The notes beneath the pieces are model-generated. The model searched no databases and was not told the DNA's origin. It worked only from the letters and a program-made list of their open reading frames with translations. A program made the position numbers and the translations under genes. 64,000 bases of DNA. It comes from Acidovorax temperans (GTDB lineage Bacteria > Pseudomonadota > Gammaproteobacteria > Burkholderiales > Burkholderiaceae_C). Below, in pieces: positions 1 to 10,814 of the stretch. Each line of letters opens with the position of its first letter. Position 1 is the stretch's first letter. The stretch covers positions 1,056,001 to 1,120,000 of the forward strand of contig NZ_VFPV01000001.1 in NCBI RefSeq assembly GCF_006716905.1, given 5' to 3'.

Positions 1-1025
1 CCGCCCTGCGCAATCCATTCCAGCAGTTCTTCACGCGTGCGCAACTGCAAATGTTCAGCCAGGTCCGACAGAATCAGCCAGCCTTCGCCGCCGGGCTCCA
101 GGTGGGCTGCCAAACCGGCCAAAAACCCGCGCAGCATGCCGCTGCCCTCGTCGTACACCGCCCGCTCAACGGGCGAGCTGGCCCGTGCGGGCAGCCAGGG
201 CGGGTTGCACACCACCAGCGGGGCCTTGCCCTCGGGGAACAGGTCTTGCTGTTGCAGCTCGACGCGGCTCGTCAGACCCAGGCGCTGCAAATTCTCGCGC
301 GCGCAGGTCAGCGCACGCGGGTCCTGGTCGGTGGCCACCACGCGCTGCACACCACGGCGCGCCAGCACGGCAGACAGCACGCCCGTGCCCACGCCAACAT
401 CAAAGGCGAGAGTCTTACTGGGCAGCGGCGCCTGCGCGACCAGATCCACATATTCCCCACGGACCGGCGAAAAAACGCCGTAGTGCGGGTGAATGCGGTT
501 GCCCGGCGGTGCGCCCAGGGCGGGTATTTCCACGCCCTTCTTGCGCCATTCATGGGCGCCCACCAGGCCCAGCAGCTCACGCAGCGAAGCCACCACGCGA
601 TTCCCGCTGGCGGGGCCCCAGGCCTCAGTGCAGGCCTGGCGCAGGTCGGGCGCGCGGCGCAGCGCAATCGTGTAATCGCCTTCCAGCACGATCAGCACCG
701 ACGACAGCACCCGCGCACGCTGCGCCTGCGCCTGCCGGTGCAGGTGAAAAGCTTCCGCAGGGGTGGCCGCTGCCGCTTTTTGCGCCGCTTTGGCCGCCAC
801 CTTGCGGGGCTTGCGGTCTGCGCGGCGCATCAGCGCCTGCAGCAACATACGCGCGTTCTGGAAATCGCCCGTCCACAACAAGCCCGTGCCTTCACAGGCC
901 ATGCGGTAGGCTGTGTCGGCGGGAAGGGTGTCGTCGGCAGCGATCACGCGGCGCGGAGCCGAAGCGCCACTTTCAGAGCGCCACTGGGCGGTGTGGGACT
1001 GGCCCTGGCTGCTCCATTCGATCAT
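1..1025 (-). CDS. Class I SAM-dependent methyltransferase, C-terminus cut by window edge
   Basis: About 341 residues are visible and the 3' end lies outside the window. The C-terminal half has the methyltransferase-small fold: the SAM-binding loop DVGVGTGVL near residue 209, an acidic residue ending strand 2 (ATDQDP), and the catalytic tetrad NPPW near residue 274, which is typical of enzymes that methylate an exocyclic or amide nitrogen in rRNA or in a protein glutamine (RsmC/PrmC-like). The first 190 residues are a less conserved recognition region with an alanine/lysine-rich linker around 75-90. The ATG lies 8 bases after the stop of the GNAT gene upstream, so the two are probably co-transcribed. 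The exact substrate cannot be told from the motif. Confidence 0.8.
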   Translation of the reverse strand, partial: MIEWSSQGQSHTAQWRSESGASAPRRVIAADDTLPADTAYRMACEGTGLLWTGDFQNARMLLQALMRRADRKPRKVAAKAAQKAAAATPAEAFHLHRQAQAQRARVLSSVLIVLEGDYTIALRRAPDLRQACTEAWGPASGNRVVASLRELLGLVGAHEWRKKGVEIPALGAPPGNRIHPHYGVFSPVRGEYVDLVAQAPLPSKTLAFDVGVGTGVLSAVLARRGVQRVVATDQDPRALTCARENLQRLGLTSRVELQQQDLFPEGKAPLVVCNPPWLPARASSPVERAVYDEGSGMLRGFLAGLAAHLEPGGEGWLILSDLAEHLQLRTREELLEWIAQG

Positions 1026-1033
1026 GGCAGGGC

Positions 1034-1558
1034 TCAGCCGTTGATCGGGCGCTTCAGGCGCACTTCTTCGATCTTGACGCCACCGATGATGGCCGTCTTG
1101 GCGGTAGACAACTCGCGCTTGAAGCCGGCCAGCTCATGGAAACGCAGAGCGCGTTCATTGCGCAGGGGCACCCACGCGGTCACGTTGGTGCAGCCTTCTT
1201 CCTGAAGGCCGTCACGGGCGGCATCCCACAGAGCCAGGCCAACGCCTTGGTTCCAGTGCGTGGGAGCGGCGTAGATGGCCCAGATTTCACCGGTGGTGGG
1301 GCGGGACTTTTCATCGCGCGAGCGGTCGTAGCCGACGAAGCCGACGATCTTCTCGCCGTCAACGGCCACCTGGACTTGGGGCTCGCAATATTCGATGGCC
1401 TCGCGCCAGTAGGCCTGGCGCTTTTCGACCGATGACATGGCTTTCAATTGCTCGTCTGGCACCAGTCCTTTGTAGGCCTCTTGAGCAGAGACGGTGTGGA
1501 TCTGGGCAATGGCTTTTGCATCGCGAAGCGTGGCGGGACGAACCTGGATACTAGACAT
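1034..1558 (-). CDS. GNAT-family N-acetyltransferase
   Basis: 174-residue protein with a complete GNAT fold: an N-terminal strand (SSIQVRPATLRDAKAI) typical of the family start, an acidic middle strand (GEIWAIYAAPTHWNQGVG), the acetyl-CoA pyrophosphate-binding loop in the form WNQGVGLALWDAA, and the ending ALRFHELAGFKRE, where the family usually has a Y/F plus GF signature. It should transfer an acetyl group from acetyl-CoA to an amine, but the substrate is unknown. The ATG at 1558 was chosen because family similarity begins there. A longer in-frame reading to 1711 exists but its extra residues look non-coding. It is the first gene of a two-gene unit with the downstream methyltransferase. Confidence 0.85.
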   Translation of the reverse strand: MSSIQVRPATLRDAKAIAQIHTVSAQEAYKGLVPDEQLKAMSSVEKRQAYWREAIEYCEPQVQVAVDGEKIVGFVGYDRSRDEKSRPTTGEIWAIYAAPTHWNQGVGLALWDAARDGLQEEGCTNVTAWVPLRNERALRFHELAGFKRELSTAKTAIIGGVKIEEVRLKRPING

Positions 1559-2170
1559 GGAAAAACCGAACGAAAACAGGGTGTAAAAAAACGAAAGGAG
1601 CGGCATTGTCGCCGCAAACGGTTTTTCACCCTTTTGTGCTCGGTTACACCATGATGTCAATGCACGGTTTTTCTCGTGGTTTTGGCGCCTTGCAACACCC
1701 TGTTTTTGCACGGCGTATGCCGCAGCCGAGCCCCTTACGCAATGGCCAACGCGTGGCCTGTGGAGGCCGCAGACACCGCCTGCGCAGCGCGCTGCACCGA
1801 GGCCCGCTTGTTGCGCGGACGGGGCACGTGCACCGCAGGCGGCAAGCCATTGTTTTGAAGACGATCAACCTCAACCCTGTGCGCATGGATCAACACCCGC
1901 GAGGCGCTCCTGCGTGCGTTGAACAGGTTCTTGAGGAAAGTCTAGAAACCGCCCCGGCGCGCGTCCATCGCACCAATGGACTAGCCCGGCACGCCGCTTT
2001 GTGCGCAATACTTGCTGTAGGCCTGCCCATCTTTTGCTCGTTGATGACCACAACCTGTTTCGCACACCCGAAGACCACACGACGGTGGTTGGCCCCTGAG
2101 CTTTGAGGCTGCCGCAATGGCAGGGTTGCGGCAGCGAAGCGCTGTCGCCCCAAGCGCTGTGGGCCAGTGG
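1559..2170. other. Gene-poor gap
   Basis: Apart from the doubtful small frame at 1735-1896 I see no convincing gene here. Open frames on the plus strand (for example 1606-2106) have no recognisable motifs. The segment should contain the promoter of the GNAT gene, and an 11-base string GAACAGGTTCT at 1921-1931 that recurs at 57062 and, inverted, near 45839. Confidence 0.5.
1735..1896 (-). CDS. Possible small protein, 53 aa, unknown
   Basis: A GTG-initiated reading frame preceded by AGGAG ten bases upstream. The product is basic and proline/alanine-rich (PPAVHVPRPRNKR in the middle). It has no domain I recognise, no membrane segment and no signal peptide. It lies in the otherwise empty 610-base gap between the GNAT gene and the aldehyde dehydrogenase, on the same strand as both. 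An in-frame TAG stop lies shortly upstream of the proposed start, so it cannot be much longer. It could equally be chance, because long open frames are common in DNA this GC-rich. Confidence 0.3.
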   Translation of the reverse strand: MLIHAHRVEVDRLQNNGLPPAVHVPRPRNKRASVQRAAQAVSAASTGHALAIA

Positions 2171-3610
2171 TCAAAGCAGGCGGCGTATCAACGCCATGAT
2201 GCGTTCCATGCGGGGGCCGTAAGGCGGGTACAACAGCGACCCCATCGACCAGCGCGACTGGACCAGCACCGACTTCTGGTGGCAAAACTGCAAGAAGCCT
2301 TGCTCGCCGTGGTAAGCCCCCCAGCCGCTGTCGCCTACGCCGCCAAACGGCAGGTGATCGTGCGCGATGTGCATGAGGGTGTCATTCACCGTCACACCAC
2401 CACTCACGGTGCGTTGCAGCACGTCGTCACGCACCGCCTCGCTCTGCCCAAACCAGTACAGCGCCAACGGGCGCGGCCCTGCGTTGATGTGGGTGATGGC
2501 ATCGTCCAGCCGCTCGTACGAGACCACCGGCAGGATGGGGCCAAAAATCTCTTCCTGCATCAGCTGCATGGCCGACGTTGCGCCAAACACCAGCGTGGGC
2601 AGCATCTGGCGGCTCACGCCATCGCCCAGCGTGCCAGTGGTGTGCACTACGGGCTTGCCGGCAGTGGGGTCGATGGTCTGCACCTCAGCGCCCTGCGTTT
2701 GGGCCTGCTGCAGCATGGTGCGCAGCCGCGCATGGTGGCGAGCTGTGATGATGGAAGCGTAGTCGCCATTGCCCTCGATGGTAGGAAACAGCCGTGCCAC
2801 TGCTGCGGCATAGGCCTGGGCAAACTCACCTTCACGGCCACGCGGCAGCAGCACATAGTCGGGTGCAATGCAGGTTTGCCCGGCGTTGAGGAGCTTGCCG
2901 TGCGCGATCTTGAGGGCTGCGTCCTTCATGTCGCAGTGGCCGTCGATGATGCATGGCGACTTGCCGCCCAGCTCCAGCGTGGTGGGCGTGAGGTTTTGCG
3001 CCGCAGCCTGGGCCACCTTGCGCCCGACAGCCGTAGAGCCGGTAAAGACCAGGTGATCGAAGGGCAGCGATGCGAACAAGGCTGCCAGGTTGGCATCGCC
3101 TTGCACCACGCAGAACTCGTCGGGGGAGAAAAACTGCGCCACCAGCGCTGCCAGTTGCGCCGAAGTGTGGGGCGTGAGTTCACTGGGTTTGAGCATGACC
3201 CGGTTGCCTGCTGCCAACGCGGTGATGGCCGGGGCCAGCGCCAGCTGCACCGGATAGTTCCACGGAGAAATCACGCCCACCACGCCCAGGGGCTGGCGGG
3301 CAATCCAGGCCGTGGCGGGCTGCAGCACCAGGGGCGTGGACACTTTCTTGGGCTTCATCCAGCGCCCGAGGTGGCGCAGGGTGTGCGACAGCAAGCTGCG
3401 CAGCACAAAAAAGTCTGCCACCTCCGTCAGCAGCGGTGATCGCATTCCGAAGTCTGCCTGCACGGCCGCTGCGAGCACGGGGCCGTGTTCGTCCAGCATT
3501 TTCTGGATGCGCAACAGGCGCTCTCGGCGCACCAAAAGCGGCACATCGACGTGCTCACGACTGGCTTGCCGCTGGAGTTGGAAATGGGCGTGGATTTCGG
3601 CTGGGGTCAT
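2171..3610 (-). CDS. Coniferyl aldehyde dehydrogenase-like NAD(P)-dependent aldehyde dehydrogenase
   Basis: 479 residues, the length of the class 3/coniferyl aldehyde dehydrogenase group, which oxidises aromatic or medium-chain aldehydes to acids. Visible signatures are the cofactor loop FTGSTAVGRKV, the catalytic-glutamate motif LELGGKSPCII, the nucleophile region NAGQTCIAPDYVL with the catalytic Cys, EEIFGPILPV, and the late LPFGGVGDSGWGAYHGEQGF typical of this subfamily. The ATG at 3610 is preferred over a GTG 16 codons upstream because similarity begins at MTPAEIHAHF. It stands alone between two gaps. A role in lignin-type aromatic aldehyde use fits the group and the pca genes elsewhere in the window, but is an inference. 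Confidence 0.85.
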   Translation of the reverse strand: MTPAEIHAHFQLQRQASREHVDVPLLVRRERLLRIQKMLDEHGPVLAAAVQADFGMRSPLLTEVADFFVLRSLLSHTLRHLGRWMKPKKVSTPLVLQPATAWIARQPLGVVGVISPWNYPVQLALAPAITALAAGNRVMLKPSELTPHTSAQLAALVAQFFSPDEFCVVQGDANLAALFASLPFDHLVFTGSTAVGRKVAQAAAQNLTPTTLELGGKSPCIIDGHCDMKDAALKIAHGKLLNAGQTCIAPDYVLLPRGREGEFAQAYAAAVARLFPTIEGNGDYASIITARHHARLRTMLQQAQTQGAEVQTIDPTAGKPVVHTTGTLGDGVSRQMLPTLVFGATSAMQLMQEEIFGPILPVVSYERLDDAITHINAGPRPLALYWFGQSEAVRDDVLQRTVSGGVTVNDTLMHIAHDHLPFGGVGDSGWGAYHGEQGFLQFCHQKSVLVQSRWSMGSLLYPPYGPRMERIMALIRRLL

Positions 3611-3761
3611 GCCAAGATGATAGGAGACCAGGGCCAAGGTCACGTCACCAAAGGGCACATGAGCCCACAGGACTACAGGCCTGCCGTGGCGTTGCGTCCG
3701 CCACCCGACGCAACGCCCGCAGGTGGCCCCACGCCAGGGCCGCCGGGCGGTTCAACAGGCT

Positions 3762-4115
3762 TCAGCGCACTTCGCGCGGGACCACATCGGTGACGTCTTG
3801 GGCACCCGGCAGCATGCCGCCACGGCGCGATGCGGCAGACTCTTCAGGGGCTGCATCCGCTGCAGGAGAGGCACGGCGCGCGGTGGTCCAGCGCTCGGTC
3901 GAACGAAACACGGTGCCGAAGCCGGTACGCGGGTCCATGCGCATCACCCAGGGGGTGACGGGCTTGCCGGTCAAACGTGCCCAACCCGCGCGCAGCGCCC
4001 ACACCAGTGCCAACACCATCACGGCGGCGACGAGGCTCAAAAACAGCACCACGCCCATCGCAACCACCACGACACGCAGCACCAGGCGAAGTACACCTGC
4101 AACAAATTCGTTCAA
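3762..4115 (-). CDS. Small inner-membrane protein of unknown function
   Basis: About 117 residues with one long hydrophobic stretch (roughly residues 5-42, rich in Val, Leu and Ala), enough for one or two membrane passes. A basic, proline-containing cytoplasmic tail follows (MRMDPRTGFGTVFRSTERW). I chose the TTG at 4115 because GAGAGG sits six bases before it; an in-frame GTG at 4133 would add six residues and lie ahead of that site. The gene lies downstream of clpB on the same strand with a 71-base gap, so read-through is possible. No family is recognised. Confidence 0.6.
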   Translation of the reverse strand: MNEFVAGVLRLVLRVVVVAMGVVLFLSLVAAVMVLALVWALRAGWARLTGKPVTPWVMRMDPRTGFGTVFRSTERWTTARRASPAADAAPEESAASRRGGMLPGAQDVTDVVPREVR

Positions 4116-4186
4116 ACAATACCTCTCATTCACAACTGCGATGCGGACAAAGCCTCAAACGAGGCCCTGCCCGCACCGGGGGCGGC

Positions 4187-6793
<2,607 letters not shown>

Positions 6794-6820
6794 GGGTCAA
6801 TATCCTCCGAATTTCAAAGC

Positions 6821-6849
6821 ATTTGGGGCATACACTGCCTCATTTCAAG
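6821..6849 (-). promoter_or_regulatory. Sigma-32 (heat-shock) promoter of clpB
   Basis: Read on the minus strand: CTTGAAA, a 14-base spacer, then CCCCAAAT, starting 56 bases before the clpB ATG. This is close to the RpoH consensus (CTTGAA, 13-15 bases, CCCCATNT). The promoter and the gene agree, as clpB is a classical RpoH target. Confidence 0.85.
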
Positions 6850-6910
6850 GCGCCTTTTGACAGAAGAGATTGACGTGCGTCAGCAAACCAAAATGCAGCA
6901 GACCGCCTGA

Positions 6911-6970
6911 ATTGCTACTTTTTTAATAGCTACTAGCGCTTACCTATCAAGCGCCAGAGCCATTTTTTAC
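6911..6970. repeat. AGCGCTT palindromic repeat, copy 1
   Basis: Imperfect inverted repeat around the core AGCGCTT-n6-AAGCGC, flanked by AT-rich ATAGCT and CATTTTTT pieces. It lies between clpB and moaE. Eight related copies occur elsewhere in the window. Confidence 0.75.
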
Positions 6971-6992
6971 TGATATTCCTGGCCGCAGGGCT

Positions 6993-7469
6993 TCACGCAT
7001 TGCTCGCCGTGATACCCCAGCGCGCCAGCGCCGCATCGTCGCTCACCCGCGCATCCACCCAGCGGGCGCCCTGGGGGGTTTGCTCCTTTTTCCAGAACGG
7101 GGCCTGGGTCTTGAGGTAGTCCATCAAGAACTCGCAGGCCTGAAAGCTCTGGCCCCGGTGGGCGCTGGTCACGGCCACCAGCACGATCTGGTCGAGCGGC
7201 TGCAGCAGGCCCACGCGGTGAATGACGCGGGCGCCCAAGATGTCAAAGCGCCGGAAAGCCTCCTCCACCATGGCTTCGATGGATTTTTCCGTCATGCCGG
7301 GGTAGTGCTCCAGCTCCATCGACGCCACGGCGTCGCCCTCATTGCGGTCGCGCACGGTGCCCACGAAGCTGCACACAGCGCCCACGCCCTTGTCGTTGCG
7401 GCGCAGTTCGGCGATTTCATGTGAGAGGTCAAAGTCCTCGGTCTGGATGGAAACGCGTGCGTAGGTCAT
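6993..7469 (-). CDS. moaE: Molybdopterin synthase catalytic subunit MoaE
   Basis: 158 residues, normal for MoaE, which with the MoaD thiocarboxylate converts cyclic pyranopterin monophosphate into molybdopterin. Family hallmarks seen are GAVCSFVGTVRDRNEG near the N-terminus, LEHYPGMTEKSIE, VIHRVGLLQPLDQIVLVAV, SAHRGQSFQACEFLMD, and the catalytic-lysine region KTQAPFWKKEQTPQG. The true start is ATG 7469, where family similarity begins; upstream in-frame sequence belongs to the neighbouring gene, whose TGA overlaps this ATG by 4 bases (ATGA), implying coupled translation. No moaD or moeA is visible in the window. Confidence 0.95.
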   Translation of the reverse strand: MTYARVSIQTEDFDLSHEIAELRRNDKGVGAVCSFVGTVRDRNEGDAVASMELEHYPGMTEKSIEAMVEEAFRRFDILGARVIHRVGLLQPLDQIVLVAVTSAHRGQSFQACEFLMDYLKTQAPFWKKEQTPQGARWVDARVSDDAALARWGITASNA

Positions 7470-7696
7470 GGTGCGCGGTGCAGGCGGGGCGCGGCCAGCA
7501 GGGCGCGCTCTTCTTCGACAAATTTTTTGAGCTGTTGCAGCGCGGGCGACGGCGGCAGCTTTTCCAGCAAGGTCTGCAGCCGGGTGATATCGCCCACCGT
7601 GGGCGCCACCTTGATTTGCGCCACTGCGGCGGTGTGGTTGCCGGATTGGATCAAGGCCAGTACCTTGTTCGGCCATTCACTTTTGGGTCTTGCCAT
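7466..7696 (-). CDS. Small conserved-looking protein, 76 aa, translationally coupled to moaE
   Basis: A 76-residue, probably cytoplasmic and largely helical protein that begins MARPKSEWPNKVLALIQSG and has two amphipathic helices with an EEER stretch near the end. I do not recognise the family. Its stop codon overlaps the moaE start by four bases, so both are on one message. A regulatory or accessory role in molybdenum cofactor synthesis is possible only by position. Confidence 0.65.
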   Translation of the reverse strand: MARPKSEWPNKVLALIQSGNHTAAVAQIKVAPTVGDITRLQTLLEKLPPSPALQQLKKFVEEERALLAAPRLHRAP

Positions 7697-7795
7697 GGAG
7701 ATGTTGTTGGTAGTTGGGCAGGATTGTCTGTAGCATTCGCCCGCACTTTACCCCCACCGCAGCCCTTGCGCGACCGATCAGCCCCTCATCTGCCC

Positions 7796-8050
7796 ATGGC
7801 CACACAGACCATTACCACCGACCAATACAAGCTCTACCCCTCGCCCCGCAACCAGTACCGCGAGATTTTTGAGCACCAGGTGTTCGTGCCCTACCCCTAC
7901 GCCATCATTGACCTGGAAGTGATGGAGCTGGCGGGCAAAACCACCCTGTACGCTGCCTGCCGCCTGTCGGACATGAAAATGGGCCAGGTGGTGACCTTTG
8001 AGCTGGCGCCCGACCAGGCCAAGTTCGAGCGCCTGTTCACCCCCGATTGA
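7796..8050 (+). CDS. Small unknown protein, 84 aa
   Basis: Starts at ATG 7796 (MATQTITTDQYKLYPSPRN). The product is rich in Tyr, Phe and Pro in its first half (FEHQVFVPYPYAIIDLEVME) and has no membrane segment, signal peptide or cysteine pair. Coding use of codons and the tight 15-base gap to the next plus-strand gene support it as real and probably co-transcribed with 8066-8437. It diverges from the moaE unit across a 99-base gap that should hold both promoters. No family assigned. Confidence 0.65.
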   Translation: MATQTITTDQYKLYPSPRNQYREIFEHQVFVPYPYAIIDLEVMELAGKTTLYAACRLSDMKMGQVVTFELAPDQAKFERLFTPD

Positions 8051-8065
8051 GCCGCCCCACCGCCC

Positions 8066-8437
8066 ATGCACGAAGAAGACAACCAGATCCACGTCCCGCC
8101 CTCATTCCTGGCGGTGTATGCCGACAGCCGCCAGCGCCTGCGCGAACCGGCTTCGGTCGTCCGCAACCGCTACGAGCTGTGCGAAGACCTGGCCGGGCAC
8201 CTGGTGGAGCAAGCGCAAACGCTGTACCACGTGCAAGCCCCGTCGGAAGCCGAGATCTTGCTGCGCATCCACGCGGGGCTGTGCGCGGCCGAGTCCGGCG
8301 TTTCAGTAGGCGAAGCAACCTGGATCACCATCCGGCTGGCAGAGCTGCTGAACTGGCCATGCCCCGTACTCACCCCGCCCACCGCCGAGGATGGGGCCGA
8401 AGGTGATGGCCCGCCCAGCCCACCACAGCAGCCATGA
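8066..8437 (+). CDS. Unknown conserved protein resembling small betaproteobacterial proteins named 'ATPase with chaperone activity'
   Basis: 123 residues. The core IHVPPSFLAVY ... VVRNRYELCEDLAGHLVEQA ... WITIRLAELLNWP resembles a family of about 100-120-residue proteins common in Comamonadaceae, often labelled 'ATPase with chaperone activity'. No Walker motif is present, so that label should not be trusted. The last 25 residues are a Pro/Gly/Glu-rich tail. It is the second gene after 7796-8050 and is closed by a clear terminator three bases beyond the stop. Confidence 0.65.
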   Translation: MHEEDNQIHVPPSFLAVYADSRQRLREPASVVRNRYELCEDLAGHLVEQAQTLYHVQAPSEAEILLRIHAGLCAAESGVSVGEATWITIRLAELLNWPCPVLTPPTAEDGAEGDGPPSPPQQP

Positions 8438-8439
8438 AA

Positions 8440-8475
8440 AAAGGCGCAAACCCTGCAAAGGTTTTGCGCCTTTTT
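8440..8475 (+). terminator. Rho-independent terminator
   Basis: Stem AAAGGCGCAAA / TTTTGCGCCTTT with a short loop, followed by TTTTT, immediately after the stop of 8066-8437. The symmetric sequence (A-run before, T-run after) could also end the convergent ffh transcript. Confidence 0.85.
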
Positions 8476-8525
8476 GGCCTCTAGCGCTTATCCAACAAGC
8501 GCCAGCAGCTATTGATTCAATAGCA
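8476..8525. repeat. AGCGCTT palindromic repeat, copy 2
   Basis: TCTAGCGCTTATCCAACAAGCGCC followed by AGCAGCTATTGATTCAATAGCAG, between the terminator and the ffh stop codon. It is the same family as the copies at 6911 and 63742. Confidence 0.75.
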
Positions 8526-8527
8526 GA

Positions 8528-9910
8528 TCAAGAGCCACCAAACGGCATCTTGGGCATGCCGCCCAGGCCTTTCATGCCGCCCATGCGCTTCATCATCTTC
8601 ATCAGGCCGCCGCCCTTCATCTTCTTCATCATGTCCTGCATCTGCTCAAACTCCTTGAGCAGGCGGTTCACCTCTTGCACATGCACGCCAGCACCGGCCG
8701 CAATGCGCTTTTTGCGGGTGGCCTTGATGAGGTCAGGCTTGCGGCGCTCCAGCGGCGTCATGCTCTGGATGATGCCTTCCTTGCGCTTGATGTCTTTTTC
8801 GGCCTTGTCCATGTCGATGGAGCCCGCCTTGGCCGTGAGCTGAGAGGGCAGCTTGTCCATCAGGCTGGAGAGCCCGCCCATCTGCTTCATCTGCTGGATC
8901 TGCGCCAGGAAGTCATTCAGGTCAAACCCGTCGCCGCTCTTGACCTTGGCCGCCAGCTTCTGCGCGGCTTCCATGTCCACACCCGCCGTGACCTGCTCCA
9001 CCAGCGCCACGATGTCGCCCATGCCCAGGATGCGGCCCGCGTGACGTTCGGCGTCGAACACTTCGAGGCCGTCGATCTTTTCCGACACACCCGCAAACTT
9101 GATGGGCGCGCCGGTGATCTGGCGCACCGACAGCGCCGCGCCACCGCGCGAATCACCGTCCAGCTTGGTCAGCACGATGCCGGTGAGCGGCAGCGCTTCT
9201 TTGAACGCCTTGGCGGTGTTGATGGCGTCCTGGCCCTGCATGGCGTCCACCACAAACAGGGTTTCAACAGGGTTGATGGCGGCGTGCAGGTCCTTGATTT
9301 CCTTCATCAAGGCTTCGTCAATCGCCAGGCGGCCGGCGGTGTCCACCAGCAGCACATCAAAGTAGTGCTTCTTGGCGTAGTCCAGCGCGGCGTTGGCAAT
9401 GTCCAGCGGTTTCTGGTCAGGGGTGCTGGGGAACCACTCGGCACCGGCCTGGGCGGTCACGGTCTTGAGCTGCTCGATGGCCGCGGGGCGGTACACGTCG
9501 CCCGACACCGTCAGCACCTTCTTCTTGCGCTTTTCAATCAGGTGCTTGGCCAGCTTGGCGGTGGTGGTGGTTTTACCGGCACCCTGCAAGCCCGCCATCA
9601 GGATGACGGCGGGCGGCTGGGCGGCCAGGTTGATGTCGGCCACGCCTTCGCCCATGGTGGCGGCCAGCTCGCGGTTGACGATGCTGACCAGCGTTTGCCC
9701 CGGCTTGAGCGAGCCCAGCACCTCCTGCCCCAATGCCTTTTCCTTGACGCGGGCGATGAAGTCGCGCACCACGGGCAGGGCAACGTCGGCCTCCAGCAGC
9801 GCCATGCGCACCTCGCGCAGCATGTCGGTGACGTTGGATTCGGTGATGCGGGCCTGGCCGCGCATCTCCTTGACGAGTCGCGTGAGTTTGTCGGTGAGTG
9901 CGGAGGCCAT
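8528..9910 (-). CDS. ffh: Signal recognition particle protein Ffh (SRP54)
   Basis: 460 residues, normal for Ffh, the GTPase that binds 4.5S RNA and signal sequences and delivers ribosomes to FtsY at the membrane. In order: the helical N domain (1-85, ending with the ALLEADV motif region); the G domain with P-loop GLQGAGKTTT near 107, DTAGR near 190 and TKLDGD near 248; then the methionine-rich M domain, ending MKKMKGGGLMKMMKRMGGM, which holds signal peptides. Start ATG 9910 is where similarity begins; upstream in-frame codons belong to the divergent region shared with ccsA. Confidence 0.98.
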   Translation of the reverse strand: MASALTDKLTRLVKEMRGQARITESNVTDMLREVRMALLEADVALPVVRDFIARVKEKALGQEVLGSLKPGQTLVSIVNRELAATMGEGVADINLAAQPPAVILMAGLQGAGKTTTTAKLAKHLIEKRKKKVLTVSGDVYRPAAIEQLKTVTAQAGAEWFPSTPDQKPLDIANAALDYAKKHYFDVLLVDTAGRLAIDEALMKEIKDLHAAINPVETLFVVDAMQGQDAINTAKAFKEALPLTGIVLTKLDGDSRGGAALSVRQITGAPIKFAGVSEKIDGLEVFDAERHAGRILGMGDIVALVEQVTAGVDMEAAQKLAAKVKSGDGFDLNDFLAQIQQMKQMGGLSSLMDKLPSQLTAKAGSIDMDKAEKDIKRKEGIIQSMTPLERRKPDLIKATRKKRIAAGAGVHVQEVNRLLKEFEQMQDMMKKMKGGGLMKMMKRMGGMKGLGGMPKMPFGGS

Positions 9911-10016
9911 AAGGGGTTCTGGAAAGGTTCCGGTGTGAGCCGCAACCTGCACGCAAGTCAAAAGCAGGCAGGTTTGCCAGGGCGCTGGCAGCGGGCGAAA
10001 GGCTAAACTGTGACCC

Positions 10017-10814
10017 ATGATTTTACCCAGTGCTTCCCCCGTCAGTTGGCTGCTGGCCCTTGCCGCCGCCTTGGCATACGCCGCACCCGCCGCAGCCGCT
10101 TCCCGCCTGGGGGCGGCGGCGTCGCGCAATGCGCTGCTGGCGGCCTGGGTGCTGCACGGCGCCTTGCTGGTGTGGGGGCTGTGGGGCGAGGCGCCGCGCT
10201 TTGGCTTTGCCCCCGCCTTGTCCATGACCGCATGGCTGGTGCTCACGGTGTATGCGGTAGAGCGCCAGTTGTTTCCGCAGATGCGGGCCCGCTGGATGCT
10301 GGCCGCGCTGGGCGCTGCCACCATCGTGCTGGCGCTGCTGTTCCCAGGGCAGCCGCTGCATGTGAAGGCATCGGCCTGGCTGCCGCTGCATCTGGCGCTG
10401 GGCATTGCCTGCTATGGCCTGTTTGCAGCGGCGGTGGTGCACGCCTGGCTGATGACGCGGGCCGAGCGCCACATCCGGCAGGCCGAAGACCCTGACAGCG
10501 GAATCCCCTTGCTGACGCTGGAGCGCCTCACCTTTCGTTTTGTGACGGCCGGTTTTGTGTTGCTCAGCGCCACGCTGCTGGCCGGCTGGCTGTTCAGCGA
10601 CATGCTGTATGGCCGCGCCTGGCGCTGGGACCACAAGGCGGTTTTCTCGTTCCTGTCGTGGCTGGTGTTTGCGGCGCTGCTGCTGGGGCGGGCACGCTTC
10701 GGCTGGCGCGGGCGCAATGCGGTGCGCATCCTCTATGCAGGTTCCGCATTGCTCATGCTGGCGTATGTCGGCTCACGCTTCGTGCTTGAAGTGATTCTGG
10801 GCCGCAGCACATGA
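10017..10814 (+). CDS. CcsA/YpjD-type cytochrome c assembly membrane protein
   Basis: 265 residues with about eight hydrophobic segments, the topology of the YpjD branch of the CcsA/CcmF family, which handles heme at the membrane. The signature WRWDHKAVFSFLSWLVFA near residue 202 is the family's conserved W-D-x-K motif. It is usually found next to ffh in proteobacteria, as here, where the two genes diverge from a 106-base spacer. Its stop overlaps the next start (ATGA), so the unit continues into 10811-11041 and pilSR. The precise role of the YpjD branch is unsettled. Confidence 0.85.
   Translation: MILPSASPVSWLLALAAALAYAAPAAAASRLGAAASRNALLAAWVLHGALLVWGLWGEAPRFGFAPALSMTAWLVLTVYAVERQLFPQMRARWMLAALGAATIVLALLFPGQPLHVKASAWLPLHLALGIACYGLFAAAVVHAWLMTRAERHIRQAEDPDSGIPLLTLERLTFRFVTAGFVLLSATLLAGWLFSDMLYGRAWRWDHKAVFSFLSWLVFAALLLGRARFGWRGRNAVRILYAGSALLMLAYVGSRFVLEVILGRST

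Noticed and set aside
51-1435. Long plus-strand frames over the first 1.4 kb
   Set aside because: The minus strand encodes a methyltransferase and a GNAT protein with clear motifs; the plus frames are their complements.
1606-2106. 166-codon plus-strand frame in the gap before the aldehyde dehydrogenase
   Set aside because: No ribosome-binding site, no domain, and an Arg/His/Pro-rich composition typical of shadow frames.
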